Shown one piece after another: positions 11,432 through 20,868 of a stretch of 64,000 nt of DNA. The DNA lies in assembly GCA_017163975.1 (NCBI GenBank), contig JAFFSR010000242.1:1761001-1825000 (forward strand), given 5' to 3'. Below the pieces are notes generated by a model that worked only from the letters and a program-made list of their open reading frames with translations, was not told the DNA's origin and made no database searches. Positions within the stretch are counted from its first letter, which is position 1. Each line of letters begins with the position of its first letter. Both the position numbers and the translations under genes were made by a program. Source of the stretch: Anastatus disparis. Taxonomy: Eukaryota > Arthropoda > Insecta > Hymenoptera > Eupelmidae.

Positions 11432-12715
11432 ATGCCAAATATTGAGCATTCGCCCCCCGATCAACATTCTAGGACTAGAAACCAAACGATTTGCAAAATG
11501 GCTACACCTGAAACCGAGGTTCTAGAGATCGGTAGTGATAACAATGAGGGCAATAGTTCAGGTAGCTTAGGAAAAAAAAGTAACAAAACGCCTAAATCGA
11601 CAAAGAAGACCACAGATAGCGAAATAATAGGGTTATTGGAAGAAAAATTGACTTCTATGACCGATGCTTTGGACAGGCTTACACAGGCTGCTGCTGATCA
11701 ACACAAACAAATTCCCAACGTTTGCACTAGCAATTCCCAGGGAACAATACCTTTTATAGCTCTCAATTCTGATGATGTGGCAGTATCTTCAATGTCAACT
11801 GTAACGGTATCCGCTTTGGTCCACACGCCACCGGTGTATACGAGTGCTGGGGTTAACTCTCCTGCAACAACGTCTTCTTCTCGGCAAGAGTTGCCATTAA
11901 TCAATTTAGGGCAAAACTCACCAAATAATTCGTCAGCTGAAATCAAGTTTCTACCGTTATGGAGAGATGAAGTCGATACGTGGTTCTCTCTCTTAGAAGT
12001 ACAGTTGTCACGTAGAAATATATGCCGAGACGAAGATAAATTCTGGATCCTGTTACAGAATCTTGGCAAGGATGAGGTGCAGTTGTTTAAGCATACAATT
12101 AAACGTTCACCCCCAGGCTCAAAGTATACTGACCTAAAGCAAGCTGTTATCAAACAGTATGCACAGTCTCCTGAGCAAAAATTAGATAAATTATTTGCTG
12201 GTCAAAAGATGAGTTCAATGGGTCCTATGGATTTCTTTCATAGACTAATCGACCTTGCAGGTGTTTATGTACCTAGGTCCACCATATGGAAGGTCTGGAA
12301 AGAACGACTTCCTAAAGAAATAATTCTTTATTTAGGCCCAAATGCTGATCTGTTAACTGAGCAGATGCTCCTTGATCAAGCACAGAAAATCTGGGAGACT
12401 TTTCAAAATAAGGAAAACGTGGTGCATTCTGTCGCTCAGCAACCTAGCAACATCTCAGATATAGAAAGTAGAATTGAAGCTAGAGTTGAGGCCTTGAAGA
12501 GAGCTTCCAAAAAACGCCAATCAAAACAGAAACAGGGTAACGAAAAAAAGGTAAAGCGCAGGCGTAACACTGATGCCAAAGATAGTTCAGTGAACTTATG
12601 TTGGTACCATAAGAAATTTGGTAATAAAGCCCTGAAATGCATAGAAGCATGTAGTAGATATGCTGAATTTACCGCCCTGGCTAACAAGAAAAAGCCAGAT
12701 CAGGGAAATGCATAA
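11432..12715 (+). CDS. gag: Gag polyprotein of the LTR element
   Basis: An intact 427-residue frame encodes Gag, the structural protein that packages element RNA. Residues about 70-95 look helical. The capsid-like core starts near residue 175 with WRDEVDTWFSLLE, a pattern shared by arthropod gypsy Gags, and includes LPKEIILYLGP. A Lys/Arg-rich stretch (about 350-380) precedes the terminal CWYHKKFGNKALKC, a Cys-His cluster characteristic of insect gypsy Gag and probably nucleic-acid binding. The first Met is taken as start; a second Met at residue 23 is possible. The frame overlaps pol by about 30 bases, with pol in the -1 frame; the A-rich AAGAAAAAG at 12,686-12,694 is a candidate slip site. 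Unlike pol, gag has no visible lesion. Confidence 0.9.
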   Translation: MPNIEHSPPDQHSRTRNQTICKMATPETEVLEIGSDNNEGNSSGSLGKKSNKTPKSTKKTTDSEIIGLLEEKLTSMTDALDRLTQAAADQHKQIPNVCTSNSQGTIPFIALNSDDVAVSSMSTVTVSALVHTPPVYTSAGVNSPATTSSSRQELPLINLGQNSPNNSSAEIKFLPLWRDEVDTWFSLLEVQLSRRNICRDEDKFWILLQNLGKDEVQLFKHTIKRSPPGSKYTDLKQAVIKQYAQSPEQKLDKLFAGQKMSSMGPMDFFHRLIDLAGVYVPRSTIWKVWKERLPKEIILYLGPNADLLTEQMLLDQAQKIWETFQNKENVVHSVAQQPSNISDIESRIEARVEALKRASKKRQSKQKQGNEKKVKRRRNTDAKDSSVNLCWYHKKFGNKALKCIEACSRYAEFTALANKKKPDQGNA

Positions 12716-15700
12716 GATCTGCTGTAGCGAAGGTATCAGCAGATAATAGTAAAGGATCAGCTCGCCTCCATATCAAAGATTTAATCAGTAAGGATCTTTT
12801 TCTGATTGATACTGGCGCAGAAGTTTCTCTGTTACCTAGAGGTTCTCTTAAGTTGGATCATACTCCCAACATTAAGTTATATGCAGCTAATGACACTTTG
12901 ATTAAGACTTATGGAACTATAAGTAAGAAGTTAGATATAGGCATTGATAGAATTATAGTGTGGAATTTCATCTTTGCAGATGTGCCTTACCCTATAATTG
13001 GAGGAGACTTACTTAAGTTTTATCATTTACTTCCTGATTTAAAGGACAGGAAGTTGGTTGATGGCAACACACTACGTTCTGTTAATGCCATAGAGAAAAA
13101 AGTTAAATATTTTAGAGTGTCATTGATAGCATCAGATCATAGCTATGCTCATGTGCTTAACAAGTTTTCCAAAGTGCTGGGAGTTGAACAGGCAGCACCT
13201 TTGGAAGATCGAGGTGTCAAGCATTGTATAAAGACTACTGGTCCACCGATTGCTCATAGAGCAAGACGTTTATGTCCAATTAAGCTCCAGGCAGCTAAAA
13301 AGGAGTTTAAAGAGCTCTGCGATTTGGGCATTTGTCAGCCATCAAGTAGCCCATGGGCAAGTCCCATTCACATGGTTCCTAAGAAAGACGGTACTTGGAG
13401 AATTTGTGGTGATTACAGGGCCCTAAACCAGGTTACAGTACCTGATAGGTACCCAGTACCACACCTCCATGATTTCCCATCATTCTTGAGCAGAAAATCT
13501 ATTTTCTCATCTCTGGATTTAAAGAAAGCTTATTATCAGATTCCTGTTGCGGAGCCTGACATGCCTAAACAGCAGTGATAACACCATTTGGCCTTTATGA
13601 ATATAAAGTCATGACTTTTGGCCTGCGGAACGCTGCTCAAACATTCCAGCGATATGTTAATAAAGTGCTCGGAGATCTGGAGTTTGTATTTGTCTATATT
13701 GATGATATACTCATCGCCTCTTCTAGTGAAGAAGAACATGAGTGTCATCTTCTTACCGTTTTGAAAAGGTTAGAAGAATCGCATCTCTTACTTAATATTG
13801 AGAAATGTATCTTTGGAGTAAAGGAATTGATTTCTTGGGTTATAACATCAGCGAAGAGGGTTTTAGGCCTTCACCTAGTAAAGTTCAGGCCATCTTGGAC
13901 TTCCCGAAACCAGAAATCGTAGATCAACTTCGTCGTTATATGGGAATGATCAACTTTTATAGGAGATGTATCCCTAGCGCAGCTCACACGCAGCGTTTAT
14001 TAAATCAACATCTCAAAGATTGTCGCAAGAAAGATAAGCGTCCTGTTAGATGGGATCCTGAAAGTGAGGCCGCGTTTGAAAAAAGTAAAAAAGACTTAGC
14101 TGAAGTCACATTTTTAGCGTATCCTGACGATAGTGCTGAAACACGGTTGATTACGGACGCATCGGACTTTGCTATGGGAGCTGCCTTAAGAGCAGTATAT
14201 TCGTGGTGAGTGGCGACCTCCAGCCCTTTTTCTTCGTAAGCTAACGCCAGCGCAGAAGAATTATTCAGTGTATGATCGAGAGCTTACAGCTATTTTCGAA
14301 GCGTTGAAATACTCCCATTATTTTGTCGAAACGAGACAATTTAAAATATACGCTGATCATAAACCGTTGGTTTTTGCCATGTCGCAAAGCTTGGAGAAAG
14401 CCTGTAGCCGTAAGATCCGTCAGTTGACTTATATTGCTCAGTTCAACTGCGAGATCTGTTACATAGAGGGCGAGAGCAATACAGTCGCTGATACTCTATC
14501 ACGAATACAGAATATAGCTGAAGTTAAAATACTGAATTTAAATGAAGTAAAAACTTGTACTTCATTTAATCAGTTAAACATTATCAGTTAAAGTTTATGC
14601 TTTCCGTTTGACATTAATGTACGACTTGGCAGCCTTGCATCAAGAACAGGAGAGGGACGAAGAGTTGAAAAAGTTACTCCAGAATGAAAGGCATCCTTTG
14701 AAGTTGCATAAGGTAACCCTAGGAGCTGATATACCAATTTATTGTGATATACAGGACCAGTTCTTGAGACCTTATTTACCTAAGTCTCATAAAAGAAAAC
14801 GTTCAGTCTTTTTCATACCAACTCGCATCCGGGTGCCAGGGTCACTGACAGACTAATTAGAAACAAGTATGTCTGGCCAAAAATGCATCGTGATATTAGA
14901 AAATGGTGGTAAAAACTGTCTTAAGTGTCAACAGTGCAAGGTATTAAGGCCCCAATAAATTTTTGCCAGAACATTTCACCGTGCCTGACGAAAGATTCAC
15001 GCACGTGCACTTGGACCTGGTTGGACCATTGCCCCTGTGCAACGGATATAAACATTTATTGACCATCATAGACAGATATACGAGATGGCCAGAAGCTGTT
15101 CCTATTAAAGATACGTTGGCGACAATGGTAGCTAAAGCCCTTGTTGAAAACTAGATTTCGAGATTTGGTGCTCCTGAAGTCATAACTACGGACCAGGGAG
15201 CTCAATTTGAGTCACAAATGTTCACTGAGTTACTAAGCATACTTGGCTGTACTAGGATTCGCACTACTGCTTATCATCCTCAGGCTAACGGATTAGTTGA
15301 GAGAGGTGGCATAGATCATTGAAGGCCGCTCTCCGTTGCCACGCTGATAATGGCAACTGGGTTGACTCCCTTCCGTTGGTTTTACTTGGTTTGAGAACTT
15401 GTGTGCGTAACGACACTCAAGCGTGTCCTGCCAACTTTGTTTACGGGTCCGGTCTGCGAGTTCCTGGGGGAATTCTTCGCTTCTTCAGACCGTGAACCGT
15501 GCAAATCGTCGTTCTTAGAAGAATTTAGAGCATACATGGGGGAGTTAAGACCGGTGCCAGTTCAGCACAACAGTGCGATCAAAGCGTTTGTACTCAAAGA
15601 CCTTGACACGTGTTCTCACGTGTTTCTCAGAGTAAAAGCTATTAAGCCAACTCTCGATAGGCCTTACTCAGGCCCTTACAAGGTAATTTCCAGAACTCCT

Positions 15701-15800
15701 ACTGGCAGAAATTTTGTCATAGAAGTGAAAGGTGTTAACAAAACTGTCGCCGCCGAATTACTTAAGCCAGCGTATGGATTGTTTGACGACACTGATGAGG
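12685..15800 (+). pseudogene. pol: Pol: protease, RT, RNase H, integrase (broken)
   Basis: Order of domains: aspartic protease with LIDTGAEVSLLP (about 12,800); reverse transcriptase with WRICGDYRALN, LDLKKAYYQIP, FGLRNAAQTFQR and the catalytic YIDD at about 13,697; RNase H with LITDASDFAMG and YADHKPL; integrase with Cys residues of the zinc domain (about 14,915), LDLVGPLP, TTDQGAQFES and ANGLVER carrying D, D and E; and a chromo-like tail with SGPYKVISRTP. It would make, integrate and mature the element's DNA. Reading frame changes or stops lie near 13,567, 13,815, 14,185, 14,590, 14,820, 14,910, 14,955, 15,152 (TAG), 15,302 and 15,465, so this copy cannot make full Pol. Confidence 0.92.
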
Positions 15801-17063
15801 ACATTCCGTCGGAAACACAAGTCAATAAGGAACCACAGCTGGATAACAGAGCTGTTGTGCAGGTGCAGGTGCATATTGATCCGAACGCTATGAATTCCAG
15901 CGCTCACGACCTAGATACAGCGGATTTAGCTCCTGATAATGCTGTTGCCGACCTGGAACCACAACGCAACACTGACTCTGACAACGCTATTGAACAAGTG
16001 GCTAATCCTGAATCACACCGCAATATCGACGCGGATGATGATATCATCGCCTCTGACGACGTTTTGGACAGAGTTGACGATAATAATGAGACTGTAGCTA
16101 GCGAGGATCCTCCAGATTATCCTATAGATTTTATCATTGCTGATAATCAAGGACAGAGATGGTCTTGCGGAAACAAGATTCATCAAGGTAAATTTGGTTT
16201 TATTTTGGAAGCTTTGGCTTGTGGTAATCCTACTCACGAGTTTCCATCAGCAATTGCCAAGTTTGAATTAGTTAGGAGATCTCGTTTAGCTACTGAAACT
16301 AACTTTTATCTTAAGCTTCGATAAACTGGAAAGTTGGGTAAATCAATTCCAACTTCCTGCTCTGGCTATTCCTAGATTTTTAGCGCAAGGAGAGTTCTTA
16401 ATTAATGAGGACTTGTATAGATTTGTAATCATACAAAGATACGGTGCTAATCTAGAGAAAGTACTAAGTGATTCCAATCGAAAGTTGCCCCTGCAGCAAG
16501 TACTTGCAATTGCATGGCAGCTTACGTTGGCCCTTGAGTTTATGCATAATTCTAATGTTGTGCATACTGACCTTAAACCATCTAATATTTTGTTTGATTT
16601 GGTGAAACCAGATCAGGTTTACCTAATCGGTTTTGGTCAAGTAACTACGGTATATTCTGGTCCATTAAAATCAGATTTATCGAAAGTTCAGAAGGGATAT
16701 TACTTGTACAGAAGCAGAGATGCCCATAATGGTATGTACACCAAATGCGGCGACATGGAATCGCTTATTTATAACATGATTGCTTGGGTAACTGGATCTT
16801 TGCCATGGATGGGGTCACATAGGATCCAGGCTTTACAATCACACAAAGCCCAAGCCTTTAATGATATACCTGCATTTTTACAGGTCGTTTTTGACGCAGC
16901 TGAAATACCTAGTGCTTTCGCTAAGTGTATGGAAACATTGGCACACGTTGGCCATAATCGTGCTGTCGACTACCAGCGAATTGGTAATATTCTATTCGAC
17001 GGCATGATAAAATGTAATTTTATTCCTGACATAGGATTAGGATTTAATTCAGATCTACTATAA
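15801..17063 (+). pseudogene. VRK/CK1-family kinase fused to Pol C-terminus
   Basis: The integrase tail frame continues without a stop into an acidic linker of about 115 residues and then a protein-kinase domain from about 16,148. Kinase landmarks: RWSCGNKIHQGKFGF (degenerate glycine loop), AIAKFE (Lys of subdomain II), ETNFYLKL (Glu of helix C), LYRFVIIQRYGANLEK, the catalytic loop VHTDLKPSN with Asp, KPDQVYLIGFG, SRDAHNG and GDMESLIYNMIAWVTGSLPW. The order and wording fit vaccinia-related kinases (VRK), a CK1-group nuclear Ser/Thr kinase family. The metal-binding Asp of DFG is Gly here (GGT). One frameshift near 16,310 splits the domain; the distal 216-codon frame (16,413-17,063) is intact. 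It ends 18 bp before the transposon insertion. Whether it is active, or cleaved from Pol, is unknown. Confidence 0.85.
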
Positions 17064-17077
17064 TCGCGATTAAGTAC

Positions 17078-17081
17078 TTAT
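17078..17081. other. left TTAT target duplication of the DNA transposon
   Basis: TTAT here matches TTAT at 20,770-20,773, just outside the inverted repeats. Confidence 0.8.
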
Positions 17082-17622
17082 GGCTGATTCCATTTCAAAT
17101 CGAACAGTCAGTATACACTCAAGTCACCAATTACTGCGCTAATGGAGTATGTTATTCTACCCTAAAAATAAGGGTATACGTATTTTTTTATTTTGCTGAA
17201 ATATCAAAATTGCATCAGATATGCACTTTTTGAAAATTGCATACAAAAACTAAATGTTAAAACTGAAAATGTTGAGAATAACTTTAGAGAGCTATCGTTT
17301 TACCAATTTCCAATGAATTTTGATAAACCTTTTTTATTTTTTTTCGTTTTGAGCCCTCTTCAACTCCGTGCAAGAAATTTAAAAAAAAACTAAAAATGAC
17401 TGAGATATATGCATTTTACCAAAAATGCACTTTTATGCACATGCATTTTTCTCGAAAAGGCCATTTTTTTTTTGCTGAAATTTTTTTTGCTGATAGAGGA
17501 CCAAAATACCTATCTAATAGTACTTGTTTGATCCCGGTTTTTTTTGGTTTGGAGCGAGAAAAAAATTCACAAATTTTGTTGGTGAAAATGCTTGTATATA
17601 CGTTCGGAAGTCTTAAGCAGTC
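17082..17622. repeat. left terminal inverted repeat, 541 bp
   Basis: It pairs almost throughout with 20,231-20,769; small differences are single bases and indels in A/T runs. The inner end is AAGTCTTAAGCAGTC. Confidence 0.9.
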
Positions 17623-17944
17623 TGCATTCAAACACTGTCGTATGCTTGGCTCATCATTTGTTTACATTTGTATGCATGTATATAGCATCAATAGTGATAT
17701 ATATATGTGTAAATTCGTAATATAAAAATAAATATTTAAACATGAAAAAAAGAAATTCTATTCGTGTATATCTATATTATGTATGTTTCGATGTACAAAC
17801 AATAGGAGGCTAACTCACGGACAAATACATCGCGTAACCAAAACAGCATATTAGAACTGTTATATAGAAGCTAGTTATTTTTACGGCTGCTTTGAAAGGT
17901 GCTTCTCGGGCTTGTGAAAAATTCAACAAAATTGTGAAATAACA

Positions 17945-20084
17945 ATGTCCGAAATTTACTCTTCTAAAAGAATTTCATGTCCTGATTTTTTTCAAATGCA
18001 TAAAAAGGTAGTTTATATGAGCAGTAATTCACGTTTTAGACCGTTGGAAGATTTAGCCATTAATTTGGCACAGCTTCATCCAGATTTAAATATATTGCCA
18101 TCTACTAATGTATGTAAAAATTGCCATAAACGCATATCAAAAATGATTTTAAGTGATCTTGAGTCTATATCTGAAAATGAAATCACTGAACTTTTAGCGG
18201 AAGAGATGATGATTTTATTCCGAAGACACCCGAACGAATAGAGGAATTAAACGAGAGTATTAATTCAGTTTTACCTGAATGCATCTCACCCCTAAAAAGA
18301 AAAACTGCAATACCTGAAAATTTTAGAGGAAATTACGTATCTAAAAGAAAAAATCCTTAATTTCAGCTTTTTCTGCTACTGTTGGAAGTAAATTAGAAGA
18401 TGCGTATGGCATTTCAGTTGAATCAATAGAATCGGACGAAAATTCCACTGAAAACTATTGGAATGAATTTTTAGAAAATTTTAAATTGGCTTTAGAAAAA
18501 TGCTCTTCTATTTCGGAGAAAATTAAACTTCTAACTCTACTACCTTCAAAATTAAGCAAAATAAAAGTTTGCTCACTATTCCCGAATATAAGCGAGTATA
18601 TGATAAATAAATCAAGAAATCTTGTGAAAAATAAAGGAGTTTATTCGAGCCAGATTTATATACTGGTCATCCTATTGATGAAAGCACAAAAAATATCGTT
18701 ATGGAATATTTTTTAAATGATGATTTTAATTGTAGTAGACAAAGTCCAAATAAATCTGATGTCGTAACTGTTAAAATTAATAACACAAAAACTAAAAAAG
18801 TCAAACGGTTTCTTACTCGAAGCTTAAAAGAAACATATAGTCAATTAAGAAAAGAAAATCCAAACTTACAAATAGGAAAATCGAAATTCTATAGTCTAAG
18901 ACCAAGTTTCGTCTTAACTAGCCCTGTGAAGGAAGCTTGTCTTTATGTACATTGCGAAAATTTTGAACTGTTTCTTACAAGTTTGATTCGTTTTAGAGGC
19001 GATAATAATTCCGAATTAGATTCAATTCGTTCAGAAATAACTAACACAATGTTGTGTTCTGAACCATCTGATTCATGTTTCTTGCAAGAATGCAAAGATT
19101 GTCCCGGTGGTGCGGGTATCACATTAGAATTGTTAAAACTGAAACAAAATTGTGAAGATGAAATTACGTTTGCTTTGTGGGATAATGGTAATCATATTAA
19201 ACAAACAATAAGCTTAACAGTTTTTAAAGAAAAACTTTCAATCTGCGCATTGAAAGCAAGTACTCATATATACATAAAAAATATTCAACGTGAAGCTATA
19301 AAAAAGAAAAAGAAGAAGGTAAAGCTGATCCTACTAAGTTAATCATCCACGTTGACTTTGCAGAAAATTGGTCTGTAATAAATAATAAAGCGGTTCAAGG
19401 AAATCATTGGGTAAATAACCAAATTTCTATTTTTACTGCAGTCTGTTACCAAGGAGAGATAACACAAAGTTTTGCGATAGTTAGTGACGACAAAAAAGCA
19501 TGATACTGCATATGCACTGCTAGCAATAAATAAAATTATCGATCTTATGAAAAAGAATTATTTAGTTACTAAAGTCACTATCATATCAGATGGAGCTCCA
19601 AGCCAATTTAAAAATCGTTTTCAACTACATGAATTCAAACATTGGTTTTATGAAATGAAATGGTTATTTTCTGCGACTGGTCATGGGAAAGGAGCCGTTG
19701 ATGGAATAGGTGGGCTTTTAAAGCATTATGCTACTTCACATAACTTGAAAAGAGTTCATGAAGAATCGATACAAAATGCTGACGATTTTATAAATTGGGT
19801 TCAAAGTTACACCAATGCAATAAAAATAATTTTACTACCAATAAATGAGATTGAAAGATTTAGAAAAAAGAAAAAATATTGAATGGAGTGGGGTTTCTAA
19901 ATATAATGGAATTCAAAAAAGTCATATGTGGTTAAAAAAACTTGGGGAATTAAAATCACATATATTTATTGGCAGGACAGCTATACATGCACTAAATGAA
20001 GTGAAAAACAAGAAAAAAAAAGCCAAGCGTCGTGAGATCACATTTAAAAATAAAAATAATAAGCGCAAAAATAAAAAAAAATAA
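17945..20084 (+). pseudogene. transposase of unassigned DNA transposon family
   Basis: Consecutive plus-strand frames describe one protein of roughly 700 residues. The N-terminus has NVCKNCHKRISK, a CxxC pair that may bind metal. The middle is helical and basic (TKKVKRFLTRSLKETYSQL). The C-terminal half has HVDFAENW (Asp at 19,354), IISDGAPSQFKN (Asp at 19,589) and FSATGHGKGAVDGIGG, which look like an RNase H-fold transposase core; the third acidic residue is not certain. The tail is very Lys-rich, possibly a nuclear signal. Frame changes near 18,206, 18,355, 18,660, 19,318, 19,488 and 19,860 make this copy inactive. The motif set occurs in many uncharacterised animal proteins, from memory. 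Confidence 0.7.
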
Positions 20085-20230
20085 TTATCTATAATTATTT
20101 TTTGACGCATCCCAACAGTGAGAGGCAAGGGGAACTCACTCTAAAAAAGCACCCTGAAGGGAACAGAATCCTTCTACGTCCACGTCGTTGTTCCTGGATA
20201 ATGCTAAACGAAGGATAATATTTAAATGTC

Positions 20231-20769
20231 GACTGCTTAAGACTTCCGAACGTATATACAAGCATTTTTCACCAACAAAATTTGTGAATTTTTTTCTCGC
20301 TCCAAACCAAAAAACCCGGGATCAAACAAGTACTATTAGATAGGTATTTTGGTCCTCTATCAGCAAAAAAATTTCAGCAAAAAAAAATGGCCTTTTCGAG
20401 AAAAATGCATGTGCATAAAAAGTGCATTTTTGGTAAAATGCATATATCTCAGTCATTTTTAGTTTTTTTTTAAATTTCTTGCACGGAGTTGAAGAGGGCT
20501 CAAAACGAAATAAAATAAAAAAGGTTTATCAAAATTCATTGGAAATTGGTAAAACGATAGCTCTCTAAAGTTATTCTCAACATTTTCAGTTTTAACATTT
20601 AGTTTTTGTATGCAATTTTCAAAAGTGCATATCTGATGCAATTTTGATATTTCAGCAAAATAAAAAAATACGTATACCCTTATTTTTAGGGTAGAATAAC
20701 ATACTCCATTAGCGCAGTAATTGGTGACTTGAGTGTATACTGACTGTTCGATTTGAAATGGAATCAGCC
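20231..20769. repeat. right terminal inverted repeat, 539 bp
   Basis: Complement of 17,082-17,622. Open frames inside it are mirror images of those in the left repeat and are not genes. Confidence 0.9.
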
Positions 20770-20831
20770 TTATAAATAATAATTGTAGCATGCGCGCGCT
20801 AATAACAAAACTACCGGTAGACAGGTGATTA

Positions 20832-20863
20832 ATTTTCTCTCTTCTCTCCATGTTATTCTGCAG
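20832..20863 (+). promoter_or_regulatory. candidate splice acceptor before the F-box/LRR gene
   Basis: A pyrimidine-rich stretch (TTTTCTCTCTTCTCTCC) leads to TTATTCTGCAG ending at 20,863, five bases before the ATG at 20,869. This is where insect retroviruses place the acceptor of the spliced env message. If used with a donor in the leader, it would put this ORF on a subgenomic RNA. Confidence 0.55.
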
Positions 20864-20868
20864 GTGAC

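Larger units (their letters stand above)
17082..20769. mobile_element. DNA transposon with ~540-bp inverted repeats
   Basis: A 3,688-bp element starts GGCTGATTCCATTTC and ends with the complement. Both ends are flanked by TTAT, a 4-bp duplication. It encodes one transposase-like protein, broken in several places. The element lies within the LTR retrotransposon between kinase and F-box/LRR gene, so it inserted later. Four-base duplications are known for the Sola superfamily, but I cannot confirm membership by eye. Confidence 0.88.

Noticed and set aside
11698..12687. Minus-strand frames under gag
   Set aside because: They are shadows of the intact gag frame.
15801..17063. Kinase as a separate host gene interrupted by a retrotransposon
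   Set aside because: It continues the integrase frame, has no introns or own start, and lies between one LTR pair with matching target duplications.
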